Of a stretch of 64,000 nucleotides of DNA, positions 53,926 to 62,409 are shown one piece after another. A program made the position numbers and the translations under genes. This DNA comes from Hymenobacter cellulosivorans (GTDB taxonomy: Bacteria > Bacteroidota > Bacteroidia > Cytophagales > Hymenobacteraceae): NCBI RefSeq assembly GCF_022919135.1, contig NZ_CP095049.1:2484501-2548500 (forward strand), written 5' to 3'. Below the pieces are notes generated by a model, which searched no databases, was not told the origin of the DNA, and saw only the letters and a program-made list of their open reading frames with translations. Numbering within the stretch: the first letter of the stretch is position 1; the number at the start of each line of letters is the position of its first letter.

Positions 53926-54315
53926 CTAATAATTTTCCGGACTCAGCAAATGGTTGACTAGGCTATGGAGCACTATAGTCAGGACAAAGATACCGTAGGC
54001 TAGCACTACCCACGTCCAGGAGCGGTGACGGATGGCTTGACCAAAAGCAGCGCAACTGGGAAGCAAAACGAGAAAGGCAACGAGCGTTTGTTGCGCGTAC
54101 GTTGGGGCATCCCGGTAATACCAGCCTCCTGCACTCATCGCTTCTTCGGAGCCGAAAGGGTAACTGGCAATAGTAGCAGGGTCTTGGATGATACCAACTG
54201 TTAGCCATTCATAAAAATAGGCAAACAGTAAAAAGCCCATAAGCAGAAGCCCCGGCAGAAGAGCCAGCCAGAAACGAAGTTTTGCCTGTGTAGTCAGAGC
54301 ACGTGAAGACTGCAT
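53926..54315 (-). CDS. Small membrane protein of unknown function
   Basis: 129 residues from ATG 54315. Three or four hydrophobic segments: FWLALLPGLLLMGFLLFAYF, TLVAFLVLLPSCAAFG, and WVVLAYGIFVLTIVLHSLVN. The segment between the first and second is acidic (PFGSEEAMSAGGWYYRDA). I do not recognise a family. It is convergent with obg and divergent from grpE, so it is probably transcribed alone. GTG two codons earlier is an alternative. Confidence 0.6.
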   Translation of the reverse strand: MQSSRALTTQAKLRFWLALLPGLLLMGFLLFAYFYEWLTVGIIQDPATIASYPFGSEEAMSAGGWYYRDAPTYAQQTLVAFLVLLPSCAAFGQAIRHRSWTWVVLAYGIFVLTIVLHSLVNHLLSPENY

Positions 54316-54516
54316 AAAGCACAAATAAGACTGTTTTGGAGTCTAAACCAAGTTGACTAGTGGAGTAGCAGTGCTTATAAGCTGAACTAACTGCCTGGCT
54401 CCCGAAGTTTCAGTGCCACAATGACAGCCAAAGCCGCTTTGGCAAACTCCTTGCGCCCCGTTTAGCGCTCAACGGCAACTACCGTGAAAAACCCTTTCCG
54501 ACGAATATTTACGAAA

Positions 54517-55092
54517 ATGGCTGAAGATACCAACCTGCCCCAGGACGACAATCTGTCTGTTGACCCCGACAACGCGGCGGGCGAATTGCAAGAGGAAGTA
54601 AACGCCCTCGACACCGACACTGCCGACGGTGGGGCTCCCAAGGCCGAAGCGTCCAAGACCGATGCGGAGCTGGCCGAGCTGAAAGATAAGTACCTGCGCC
54701 TGGCTGCCGAGTTTGATAACTACAAGCGCCGGACCGCTAAAGAGCGCCAGGACCTGTTTAAAACGGCCAGCCAGGAGCTCATGGTGGCTTTGCTGCCCGT
54801 ACTCGACGATTTTGACCGGGCCCGCCACCATACCAAGGACACCGAGGATGCCAACGCCGTGCGCGAAAGCATTGAGATTATATCCACCAAGCTTCAGAAA
54901 ACCCTGCAGCAGAAAGGCCTGACCCCGATGGAAACTAAGGGCGGTGCGTTCGATGCGGATCTGCACGAGGCCATTACCCAGATTCCGGCTCCCTCCGAGG
55001 ACCTGAAAGGCAAGGTAGTAGACGAGGTAGAAAAAGGGTATTACCTGGGCGACAAAGTAATCCGGCACGCCAAAGTGGTGCTGGGTAGCTAA
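54517..55092 (+). CDS. grpE: Nucleotide exchange factor GrpE
   Basis: 191 residues from ATG 54517 (MAEDTNLPQ); a GTG at 54484 would add 11 basic residues and is less likely. The acidic N-terminus is followed by a long coiled coil (TDAELAELKDKYLRLAAEFDNYKRRTAKERQ) and the C-terminal beta domain with GGAFDADLHEAI and VVDEVEKGYYLGDKVIRHAKVVLG. It releases ADP from DnaK and is coupled to dnaJ, 57 bases downstream. dnaK itself is not in the window. Confidence 0.93.
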   Translation: MAEDTNLPQDDNLSVDPDNAAGELQEEVNALDTDTADGGAPKAEASKTDAELAELKDKYLRLAAEFDNYKRRTAKERQDLFKTASQELMVALLPVLDDFDRARHHTKDTEDANAVRESIEIISTKLQKTLQQKGLTPMETKGGAFDADLHEAITQIPAPSEDLKGKVVDEVEKGYYLGDKVIRHAKVVLGS

Positions 55093-55149
55093 GACAAAGC
55101 GTTTGACTGACCGGTGGACAGCCGGGCGGTCAATTAGCAATACACAACA

Positions 55150-56289
55150 ATGGCAACGAAGCGAGACTATTACGAGGTGTTGGATGTCGCCAAGACCGCC
55201 TCGGGTGACGAGATAAAAAAGGCCTACCGCAAGGTGGCCATCAAGTTTCACCCTGATAAGAACCCCGACGACCCCACGGCTGAAGACAAGTTCAAGGAAG
55301 CCGCCGAGGCCTACGAGGTCTTGTCGGATGAGCAGAAGCGCGCCCGCTACGACCGGTACGGCCACCAGGGCATGGGTGGCGGGGGCGGCGGCGCCCAGAA
55401 CATGGAGGACATTTTCTCCCAGTTCGGCGACATCTTCGGCGGTGGCGGCTTCGAAGGCTTCTTCGGAGGCGGGCAGGGCCGCGGTGGTCGGCGCGTGAAG
55501 AAGGGCTCCAACCTGCGCATCAAGCTCAAGCTGGACCTGGAGGAAGTCGCTAACGGCGTCGAGAAAAAGATCAAGGTGAAGCGCTACGTGGCCTGCAACA
55601 CCTGCTCGGGCACCGGGGCTAAGAACGGCACCGACCTCAAGGACTGCGGCACCTGCCACGGCCAGGGTCAGGTGAAGCGCGTGGTCAACACGATGCTGGG
55701 CCAGATGGTGAGTTCCTCGACCTGCCCTACCTGTAACGGGGAAGGCAAGATCGTGAGCAGCAAGTGCGACGTGTGCCACGGCGAAGGCCGGCAGCTGCAC
55801 GAGGAAGTTATTCCCATCAACATCCCGGCCGGCGTGGCCGAGGGCATGCAGCTGAGCATGAACGGCAAGGGCAACTTCCCCGAGCGGGGCGGCGTACCCG
55901 GCGACCTGCTCATCCAGATCGAAGAAGAGCCCCACGAACTGCTCAAGCGCGACGGCAACAACATCATGTTCGAGCAGTACATTTCCTTCGTCGACGCGGC
56001 CCTGGGGGCCAACATCGAGGTGCCAACCATCGAAGGCAAGGTGAAAATCAAGGTGGAGCCTGGCACCCAGCCCGGCAAAATCCTGCGCTTGCGTGGCAAA
56101 GGTATCAAGGACCTGAACGGCTATGGTCGTGGCGACCAACTGATTCACCTCAGCGTCTGGACGCCCAAAAACGTGACTAGTGAGGAGCGGGAGTTGCTGG
56201 AAAAGCTGCGCGACGCCCGCAACTTCACGCCCAACCCCGGCAAAAACGAAAAAGGCTTCTTCGAGAAAGTAAAGGAGTACTTCCAGTAA
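55150..56289 (+). CDS. dnaJ: Chaperone DnaJ
   Basis: A 379-residue co-chaperone of DnaK. J domain with [21 protein letters not shown] and the HPD loop ([10 protein letters not shown]). A Gly/Phe-rich stretch (~75-115, [18 protein letters not shown]) follows. Next come four CxxCxGxG zinc motifs ([32 protein letters not shown]) and the C-terminal client-binding domain. All parts are present and of normal length. It is followed by a terminator. Confidence 0.95.
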   Translation: MATKRDYYEVLDVAKTASGDEIKKAYRKVAIKFHPDKNPDDPTAEDKFKEAAEAYEVLSDEQKRARYDRYGHQGMGGGGGGAQNMEDIFSQFGDIFGGGGFEGFFGGGQGRGGRRVKKGSNLRIKLKLDLEEVANGVEKKIKVKRYVACNTCSGTGAKNGTDLKDCGTCHGQGQVKRVVNTMLGQMVSSSTCPTCNGEGKIVSSKCDVCHGEGRQLHEEVIPINIPAGVAEGMQLSMNGKGNFPERGGVPGDLLIQIEEEPHELLKRDGNNIMFEQYISFVDAALGANIEVPTIEGKVKIKVEPGTQPGKILRLRGKGIKDLNGYGRGDQLIHLSVWTPKNVTSEERELLEKLRDARNFTPNPGKNEKGFFEKVKEYFQ

Positions 56290-56326
56290 GCCTGCACGAC
56301 GGATTTTTCGGATTTTGTAGATGAGT

Positions 56327-56364
56327 AAAAGCCCGCCTTCCTATTGTGGAGAGCGGGCTTTTTT
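56327..56364 (+). terminator. dnaJ terminator
   Basis: A 10-bp stem (56327-56336 with 56353-56362) ending in six T, about 40 bases after the dnaJ stop. Confidence 0.85.
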
Positions 56365-56377
56365 GTGTTGGCTTACT

Positions 56378-56467
56378 TGTGGAAAATCGTTACCCTTTTT
56401 CAGAATTTTCCACAAATAATTATCGGAGGGTGTGGAAAGTTTTAGCAAGACCGGAAGATTTTCCACA
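56378..56467. promoter_or_regulatory. Tandem inverted 9-mers resembling DnaA boxes
   Basis: Four TTTTCCACA-type 9-mers alternate in orientation: 56378-56386 (minus), 56406-56414 (plus), 56431-56439 (minus, one mismatch) and 56459-56467 (plus). Each minus/plus pair is an inverted repeat, and the pairs repeat with an exact 53-bp period. TTTTCCACA is one base from the E. coli DnaA box TTATCCACA and is the box used in some cyanobacteria. The cluster lies 115 bases before an ECF sigma gene, so an operator for that gene is the main alternative. Confidence 0.6.
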
Positions 56468-56580
56468 AGAATGCCAGCTAGACCCCTATATCCTGGTCCG
56501 GTAAAATTTTTGGCTCTCACTTGTAATGCGGGGATTAGCTTGCCGATATATAGGGTGTACTTCAGCCAGAACCTTCTGCT

Positions 56581-57084
56581 GTGAAATCTACCCCCGTTAG
56601 CTCCGATTTTCTGGCCGTAGTCAATGCCAACCAGGGCATTCTGCACCGCATGTGCCGGCTGTACTGCCAGGATACGGACGACCGGCAGGATTTGTACCAG
56701 GAAATCGTGCTGCAACTCTGGCGGGCGTTTCCGCGCTACGAGCCCACGGCCAAAATCAGCACTTGGCTGTACCGCATAGCCCTGAACGTGGCCATCAGCA
56801 ACCTGCGGCAGCGCACCCGCCGCCCCGCGCCCGAACGCTGGGGCGACGTGCCCCCGGAAGTGGCCCTGCCGCCTGATGCCGGCCCCGACGCCGACGACCT
56901 GGCCCAGCTTTACCGGGCCATCGAGCGGCTCTCCGACGTCGAAAAGGCCTTTATTCTGCTTTACCTTGAAGAGCGTACCTACGAGGAAATGGCCGACATT
57001 CTGGGTATCACCCAAAACAACGTTCGCGTGAAAATGCACCGCGTGCAAGACAAGCTTCGCCACCTCCTTACCCAGCCCGCCTAA
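56581..57084 (+). CDS. ECF-type RNA polymerase sigma factor
   Basis: 167 residues. Sigma-2 region with HRMCRLYCQDTDDRQDLYQEI and ISTWLYRIALNVAISNLR, and sigma-4 with LSDVEKAFILLYLEERTYEEMADILGITQNNVRVKMHR. It directs RNA polymerase to a small regulon. The start is GTG at 56581. The stop overlaps the ATG of the next gene (TAATG), so the two are translationally coupled. Its own promoter must lie in or near the tandem inverted repeats upstream. Confidence 0.9.
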   Translation: MKSTPVSSDFLAVVNANQGILHRMCRLYCQDTDDRQDLYQEIVLQLWRAFPRYEPTAKISTWLYRIALNVAISNLRQRTRRPAPERWGDVPPEVALPPDAGPDADDLAQLYRAIERLSDVEKAFILLYLEERTYEEMADILGITQNNVRVKMHRVQDKLRHLLTQPA

Positions 57085-57713
57085 TGGAACTCGATGACCT
57101 CCGCCGGCAGTGGCAACAACAGCCCGTCGGCCCTACGGACCCTACTTTAACCCAGCAAAAACTACAGACTATGCTTGCTAACCAACCTGCCTCTCCCGTC
57201 AGTGAAATGCTGCGCAATGCCCAGCGCGACCAGCGCCTGCTGCTGCTGGTTGTTATCCTGAACATCGGCAATATTACTAACCTGAGCCGCCATCACCTGG
57301 AGGGCCGCAGCATGGTGCTGGTAGACGTAGCCGTTGCCCTGATGATTCTTATCGGCTCGTGGTACGCGTACCGGCAGCGCAAGCTTATCAAGCAGTTGCA
57401 GTTGGGTACTGGAACCACCTACGGGCACATCCGCGAGTCCATCCGCCAAATCCGGGGGCTGATGCGTACTAAATTCTATACTGCTATAGCTTTTCTGGTC
57501 ACGGTAATACTGGCCATAGCCTACGGCAAGCACGTCGCCATTCTAGAAGCCCTGCGCACCGACCCCCACAGCTGGGGTGTCCTGGCGCTGGGAGTGGGGG
57601 CAGCGGTGGTCGTTATTGGTCTTCTGCTCTACGTGAGCAAGCGACGGCAGCAGCGGCGCTACGGTCGGCACCTCGACCGGCTCGAAGCCTCCTTGCGGGA
57701 GCTGGATGCTTAA
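57084..57713 (+). CDS. Membrane partner of the ECF sigma factor, unknown family
   Basis: 209 residues. A soluble ~50-residue N-terminus begins MELDDLRRQWQQQP, and about four hydrophobic segments follow ([71 protein letters not shown]). It ends in a basic tail. It overlaps the sigma gene and is therefore a candidate anti-sigma or sensor, but it lacks the zinc HxxxCxxC anti-sigma motif. The role is inferred from position only. Confidence 0.65.
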   Translation: MELDDLRRQWQQQPVGPTDPTLTQQKLQTMLANQPASPVSEMLRNAQRDQRLLLLVVILNIGNITNLSRHHLEGRSMVLVDVAVALMILIGSWYAYRQRKLIKQLQLGTGTTYGHIRESIRQIRGLMRTKFYTAIAFLVTVILAIAYGKHVAILEALRTDPHSWGVLALGVGAAVVVIGLLLYVSKRRQQRRYGRHLDRLEASLRELDA

Positions 57714-57857
57714 GAGTAAGCTCAGGCTCAAAACCATTGAGTTGCTGTTTTCTACCACTCATCCGCTCTAATTGCCGCTTGAGGAAGAAGAATGCAGCTT
57801 GTTTATATAGTTGCTGTAATATTACATCCTGACCACCTACCATTCTCTTCTTTCGCC

Positions 57858-58808
57858 GTGAGTACTATTCTACAAGCCATTGAGGTGCGCAAAGCCTACG
57901 CCGCGCACACGGCCCTTAGTGGGGTCAGCCTTGACATTCCTGAGGGCAGCATCTTCGGGCTGCTCGGGCCCAACGGGGCAGGCAAAACCTCCCTGATCCG
58001 CATCATCACCCAGATTACTGCCGCCGACTCGGGTGAAGTCCGCTTCCGGGGCGAAAAACTCAACCCCAGCCACATTGCCCAGATCGGCTACTTGCCCGAG
58101 GAGCGGGGGCTTTACAAGAAGATGAAGGTGGGCGAGCAGCTGCTCTACCTCTCGCGCCTCCGCGGGCTGAGCAAGGCCGATGCCACGGCCCGCATCAAGC
58201 AGTGGATTGAGCGGCTGGATTTGCGGCCCTGGGTCAATAAAAACGTGGAAGATCTGAGCAAGGGCATGCAGCAGAAAGTGCAGTTTATTGCCACCGTGCT
58301 CCACGAGCCTGCCCTGATTATCCTCGACGAGCCCTTTTCCGGCTTCGACCCGATTAATGCCAACCTGATTAAGGATGAAATATTAGCCTTGCGCGACCGG
58401 GGCGCCACCATCATCTTCTCGACCCACCGCATGGAATCGGTGGAAGAAATGTGCGACAACATAGCCCTGATCAACCGCTCCCGTAAGGTGCTCGACGGGC
58501 CGGTGCGCCAGATCAAGGACACGTTCAAAACCCAGACCTACGAGGTGGAAGGCAAGGGCCAGCTGATGGTGATGCACCCCGATTTTGAGGTACTGGAGCA
58601 TAAGGTGCGCGAAAACGGTTACTTCTACGACCGGATCAAACTGCACCACAACACGACGCCCAACGATTTGCTGCGCTACCTGATTGGCAACGTGGAGGTC
58701 CACGCCTTCCGGGAGCAAATTCCCAGCATCAACGAAATCTTTATCCGGCGCGTGCAGGAGACCATGCCCGAAACCCTAACGCAACAAGAGCTGGCCGTGA
58801 AAAGCTAG
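57858..58808 (+). CDS. ABC transporter ATP-binding protein, NatA-like
   Basis: 316 residues from GTG 57858. ATPase domain with Walker A GLLGPNGAGKTS (~37-45), the Q-loop IGYLPEERGLYKKMKV, signature LSKGMQQK, Walker B ALIILDEPFSGFDP and H-loop FSTHRMES. The signature is LSKG in place of the canonical LSGG, as in NatA-type proteins. A ~90-residue C-terminal domain follows. It should power the NatB-like permease downstream; the substrate (Na+ or another) is unknown. A longer frame to 57792 has no family match. Confidence 0.88.
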   Translation: MSTILQAIEVRKAYAAHTALSGVSLDIPEGSIFGLLGPNGAGKTSLIRIITQITAADSGEVRFRGEKLNPSHIAQIGYLPEERGLYKKMKVGEQLLYLSRLRGLSKADATARIKQWIERLDLRPWVNKNVEDLSKGMQQKVQFIATVLHEPALIILDEPFSGFDPINANLIKDEILALRDRGATIIFSTHRMESVEEMCDNIALINRSRKVLDGPVRQIKDTFKTQTYEVEGKGQLMVMHPDFEVLEHKVRENGYFYDRIKLHHNTTPNDLLRYLIGNVEVHAFREQIPSINEIFIRRVQETMPETLTQQELAVKS

Positions 58809-58904
58809 AGCTAGTGCTAGAACTAAAATCGTTCGACGATTAACCACCCCGCCCTTCGGGCACCCCTCCTTGAAAAGAAGGGGAACTAGTTCTAATTCTA
58901 GTTC
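58808..58904. repeat. Imperfect palindromic repeat between the ABC genes
   Basis: Outer arms 58808-58826 and 58886-58904 pair at 14 of 19 positions. Inside lie two small hairpins: gccc/gggc (58851-58861) and cccctcctt/aagaagggg (58863-58883). It sits in the gap between ATPase and permease genes, a common place for intergenic repeats of this group. Confidence 0.6.
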
Positions 58905-58942
58905 GGGGTTGCCACAACCACTACCTAAGTCATCAAGATAGT

Positions 58943-60313
58943 ATGGACAAAATCTGGCTTATCATTCAGCGCGAATACCTGAACCGGGTGCGCAAAAAAA
59001 GCTTTCTAGTAATGTCGCTGCTGGCCCCGCTGCTGCTGGCCGGCACCTCCCTGATTATTGCCAAGCTCAATGCCCCCGGCTCGGCCGACGAGGTGGCCGT
59101 GTACGACGAAAGCGGGCTGGGCTTGATGTCGCGCTTGGCTAGCACCGAGGAAATCCGCTTTGTGCCCGCTGCCGGAGCCTCACCGACGGCTGCTACTACG
59201 GCCTTTAAAGCGGCCAAGCCCAAACAGGCCGCTCTGCTGGTTTTCTCGAAAGGGTTTTCTCTCGACAACACCGGCGGCGTGCGGCTGCTGGCCAATGGCA
59301 ACATGAGCCTGAAGCGGCAGCTCAACATTCGCAAGGCCGTGAACAAGGCGGTAGGAGAGCTGAAGCTGACCCGCTCGGGCCTTAGCCAAACCACCATCGA
59401 CAACCTCAAGGCCGACGTGGACCTGCAGGCCGTAAACCTAGCTGACCAGAACGGCCGCAAAAACAACGCGGGCCTGACCACGGCCACAGCCTACGTCCTC
59501 TCGATTTTGGTCTACATGTTCATCTTCATCTACGGGGTGCAGGTAATGCGGGGCGTGGCCGAGGAAAAGTCGAACCGCATCATGGAAGTCATGGTGTCGT
59601 CGGTGAAGCCGTTTCAGCTCATGATGGGCAAGATTCTGGGTATCGGGGCCGTGGTGCTCACCCAGTTTGGCATCTGGCTGGCCTTGTCTTACGGCATTAC
59701 TACGCTGGCTGCGCCGCTGCTAATGAAGCCCGCCAAAGCCCCGGCCACCACAGCGGTATCGGCCACGAAAGCGCCGGCCGTAACTGCCGCTACTGCCGCC
59801 TCGGGCGGCTCCGACGCGGATGCTGAAATGGCGCCGCCGCAGCCGGGCACCACGCCCAACCTGTGGAGTATGCTGGAGGGCCTGCCCATTGGTAGCATTA
59901 TTGGCGGCTTCCTGTTCTTTTTCCTGGGCGGCTACCTGCTGTATTCGGCCCTGTTTGCCGCCATCGGCGCGGCCGTCGACGACCAGACTGATGCCCAGCA
60001 ATTCATGTTCCCGGTGACCATCCCGCTTATTCTGAGCTACATTGCCAGCATCACGGTGGTTATCAACGGGGACCCGAACGGTCCGCTGGCCTTCTGGCTG
60101 TCGATGATTCCCTTCACCTCGCCCATTGCCATGGTTATGCGCCTGCCCTTCGGCGTGCCGCTGTGGCAGCTGCTGCTCTCGGGCGCTATTCTGGTCGGCG
60201 GCTTTATCCTTACTACCTGGATAGCCGGCCGCATCTACCGCGTCGGCATCCTGATGTATGGCAAGAAAGTGACCTACGCGGAACTCTCGCGCTGGATGTT
60301 CTACAAAGGCTAA
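58943..60313 (+). CDS. ABC-2 family permease, NatB-like
   Basis: A 456-residue membrane protein. Basic start MDKIWLIIQREYLNRVRKK, first TM at ~22-45, then a large ~150-residue extracytoplasmic domain, then the cluster of helices beginning AYVLSILVYMFIFIYGVQVM and GVAEEKSNRIMEVMVSSVKP, which is the family signature. An Ala/Pro-rich loop (~255-300) is long and variable. It is the membrane half of the transporter, next to the NatA-like ATPase. Confidence 0.87.
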   Translation: MDKIWLIIQREYLNRVRKKSFLVMSLLAPLLLAGTSLIIAKLNAPGSADEVAVYDESGLGLMSRLASTEEIRFVPAAGASPTAATTAFKAAKPKQAALLVFSKGFSLDNTGGVRLLANGNMSLKRQLNIRKAVNKAVGELKLTRSGLSQTTIDNLKADVDLQAVNLADQNGRKNNAGLTTATAYVLSILVYMFIFIYGVQVMRGVAEEKSNRIMEVMVSSVKPFQLMMGKILGIGAVVLTQFGIWLALSYGITTLAAPLLMKPAKAPATTAVSATKAPAVTAATAASGGSDADAEMAPPQPGTTPNLWSMLEGLPIGSIIGGFLFFFLGGYLLYSALFAAIGAAVDDQTDAQQFMFPVTIPLILSYIASITVVINGDPNGPLAFWLSMIPFTSPIAMVMRLPFGVPLWQLLLSGAILVGGFILTTWIAGRIYRVGILMYGKKVTYAELSRWMFYKG

Positions 60314-60326
60314 GCAGGCAACGCCC

Positions 60327-60485
60327 GTCCTTGCGAGGCGTAGCCATCCGTCCTCTGTTAGTAACTGATGTTCTTTTACCAGAAAGCCCTTTCTCGTTGT
60401 TACGGGAAAGGGCTTTTCATTTGAGAAAGCACAGCACAGTTCAGAGGGCGGGACGGATTGCTTCGTTCTTCGTCCTCGCAAGGAC
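60327..60485. repeat. REP-like palindrome enclosing a terminator
   Basis: Left arm 60327-60357 and right arm 60442-60485 pair over gtccttgcgagg, atccgtcc and ctctg blocks; the right arm carries extra bases. Between them is a separate hairpin at 60383-60417. The arms resemble a second family of intergenic repeats, different from the one at 52759. Confidence 0.7.
60383..60417 (+). terminator. Terminator after the permease gene
   Basis: An 11-bp perfect stem (60383-60393 with 60406-60416) followed by T, nested inside the long palindrome. Confidence 0.8.
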
Positions 60486-60553
60486 AGGTTTTTTAACACT
60501 ACATCAGAACTTCGCCCTGCGGCCAGTAGTATTGCATGCTCTGCCTTACGCCC

Positions 60554-61429
60554 ATGCTCAAGAAACTCCTGCTTCTGCCGCTGCTGCTCACCCTGCTCAG
60601 CTTCCGCACTGCCGACAAGCCTGCTTACCGCCTCTTCACTGGTGGGGGCAAGCCGGCCGACTACGACAAAATGCTCAAGGAGCTGGCCGCCGCCGACGTG
60701 GTGTTCTTCGGAGAGCAGCACAACGACCCTATTGCCCACTGGCTGGAATTGCAGCTGGCCAAAGACCTGCTCCGCCTGCGGCAAGGGCAGCTGGTGCTGG
60801 GCCTGGAAATGTTTGAGCGCGACGTGCAGCCGCTGGTCGACGGCTACGCTACCGGGGAGCTGGACGACAAGGCTTTCGAAGAGCAAAGTCGGCCCTGGCC
60901 CAACTACGGTACCGACTACAAGCCCCTGCTACAGCTGGCCCGGCAGCAGAAGTTCCGGGTGGTAGGCACCAATGTGCCGCGACGTTACGCCTCCCAGGTC
61001 GCCAAGGGCAGCCTCTCGGCCCTCGAGGCGCTGCCAGCCGCCGAAAAAGCCTGGCTTGTGCCTTTGCCCCTGACAGTAGACTACACGCTGCCCGGCTACC
61101 AGAACATGGCCAAGATGTTTGGCGACGACGCCGCCCACGCCGCCGGGGTGCAGAACATTATCCAGGCCCAGGCTCTGAAGGACGCTACCATGGCCCACTT
61201 CCTCAACCAGGCCCGCCCCGAAGGCCATTTGCTGCTGCATATCAACGGCAGCTACCACTCCGACAACCACGACGGAATCCTGGCCTACCTGCGGCAGTAT
61301 AATCCCAAGCTCAAGGTCAAAACCATCAGCGCCGTAACCCAGGAGCGGCTCACCAAGCTGGAAAAGGAACATGAGCAGCAGGCCGATTTCGTGGTAGTAG
61401 TGCCCCAGGACATGACCAAAACCTACTAG
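60554..61429 (+). CDS. ChaN-family haem-binding protein
   Basis: 291 residues from ATG 60554; another ATG lies six codons upstream. Hydrophobic signal MLKKLLLLPLLLTLLSF without an evident lipobox Cys. ChaN domain: VVFFGEQHNDPIAHWLEL, VLGLEMFERDVQPLVD, FRVVGTNVPRRYASQVA, LHINGSYHSDNHDGI. Relatives bind haem and are thought to help iron uptake at the envelope (Tiki/EreA-like superfamily). Its stop overlaps the stop of the next, opposite gene by 4 bases. Confidence 0.85.
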   Translation: MLKKLLLLPLLLTLLSFRTADKPAYRLFTGGGKPADYDKMLKELAAADVVFFGEQHNDPIAHWLELQLAKDLLRLRQGQLVLGLEMFERDVQPLVDGYATGELDDKAFEEQSRPWPNYGTDYKPLLQLARQQKFRVVGTNVPRRYASQVAKGSLSALEALPAAEKAWLVPLPLTVDYTLPGYQNMAKMFGDDAAHAAGVQNIIQAQALKDATMAHFLNQARPEGHLLLHINGSYHSDNHDGILAYLRQYNPKLKVKTISAVTQERLTKLEKEHEQQADFVVVVPQDMTKTY

Positions 61430-62313
61430 GCCAGTTCTGAGCTTCCTACGCAGGCCGCGTCGTGCAGCTCGGCTACTTGCCGGGCCTCGGCCAGCACCTG
61501 CCCGCTGCCGTATTCGCCCACCCAGTGGCACACCGAAAACGGCTGGCTAAGTGTGGTGTACTGCGCTTCCCACGCCTGCTGGGTGGCTTGTTGCTCGGGT
61601 GTGTCGTAGGGAAAGGGGTGCGGGGGCCGCGGGCTACCGATGCGCCAGGGTTTGGGCGTGAGCCGGGCCCGGTAGCAGTCCTGAGCCTGGCAGAGGCGCA
61701 CGTAGGTTGTATCGACGCGCAGCGCAGCGAAAATTTCCTGAGCCTCCGGGCTGGCTGGAGCAATAAGCTGGTGCGTGACCAGCAGCCGAAAGCCCAGGCG
61801 GGTGCGGTACAGGCGAAAATTCCACTCGGGGTGCAGTTGCAGCCAGGCCGCCATTCGCAGCTGAATCTGCTCCTGCGGTACTAGGGGCGGCGGTGGGGGT
61901 GAAGCCGGACCAAATAACTTGCGGAAGAAACCAGCCAGGGAAAACGGCTCGGTAGTCGGGATGGGGCGGCGCAAATCGGCGTCGTCTACGTCCAGCAGCA
62001 TCACCTGGGCAGTGTTCAGCACTCGGCTGCCGTAGTGGTTGCGGGTTACAGCAGCCAGTAGCTCACCGCCGCTGCCGACGATGCGCTGCTCGACCTGCTC
62101 CCGCAAGGGAGCCGAGCCGGTGGGGTAGTCGCCGGCGCGTAGGGGCTGGGCAGCCTGCAAACGGGCGGCGCGGTGCTGCAGCACCTGCCGGCCCGCGGCT
62201 TGGGCGGCAGCCAGGCTTTCGTCGCTGCCGGTGTAGGCCGTGAGTAGAAAAGGCCCCTGCTGTTCGTCCCCGATATCGAGGGTGGTGCGGGCCCAGTAGG
62301 AGTAGATTTGCAT
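61426..62313 (-). CDS. Conserved protein of unknown function, possibly Prim-Pol-like
   Basis: 295 residues, soluble, from ATG 62313 (MQIYSYWARTTLDIG). Recognisable phrases are WNFRLYRTRLGFRLLVTHQLI, RVDTTYVRLCQAQDCYRARLTPKPWRIG, and an N-terminal half with SDESLAAAQAAGR. The pattern YRTRxGFRLLxTH and CYRARLTPKPWR recurs in uncharacterised bacterial proteins that I associate with a primase-polymerase-like fold, but I cannot confirm that. A Pro-rich loop (PASPPPPPLVPQ) splits the two parts. No function is claimed. Confidence 0.7.
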   Translation of the reverse strand: MQIYSYWARTTLDIGDEQQGPFLLTAYTGSDESLAAAQAAGRQVLQHRAARLQAAQPLRAGDYPTGSAPLREQVEQRIVGSGGELLAAVTRNHYGSRVLNTAQVMLLDVDDADLRRPIPTTEPFSLAGFFRKLFGPASPPPPPLVPQEQIQLRMAAWLQLHPEWNFRLYRTRLGFRLLVTHQLIAPASPEAQEIFAALRVDTTYVRLCQAQDCYRARLTPKPWRIGSPRPPHPFPYDTPEQQATQQAWEAQYTTLSQPFSVCHWVGEYGSGQVLAEARQVAELHDAACVGSSELA

Positions 62314-62397
62314 CGGCCAAAAGAAGGAATACCGGCGTAAGATAGAAGCCCGGTGGCCGTTTTTGCGTAAGAGCAAAACTCTCCTGACTCCGACGCT

Positions 62398-62405
62398 TAC
62401 CTTTA
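62398..62405 (+). promoter_or_regulatory. Candidate -7 box, near-leaderless gene
   Basis: TACCTTTA differs from TAnnTTTG in one base and lies just 4 bases before the ATG at 62410, so the transcript would start in or after the start codon unless it is coincidence. Confidence 0.25.
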
Positions 62406-62409
62406 CCCC

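Noticed and set aside
54469..56148. A 559-codon minus-strand frame across grpE and dnaJ
   Set aside because: Both plus-strand genes are unmistakable, and the antisense product has no recognisable domain.
59720..60886. Minus-strand 388-codon frame across the ABC permease and ChaN genes
   Set aside because: It crosses a terminator and two real plus-strand genes; the product is Gln/Val-rich with no motif.
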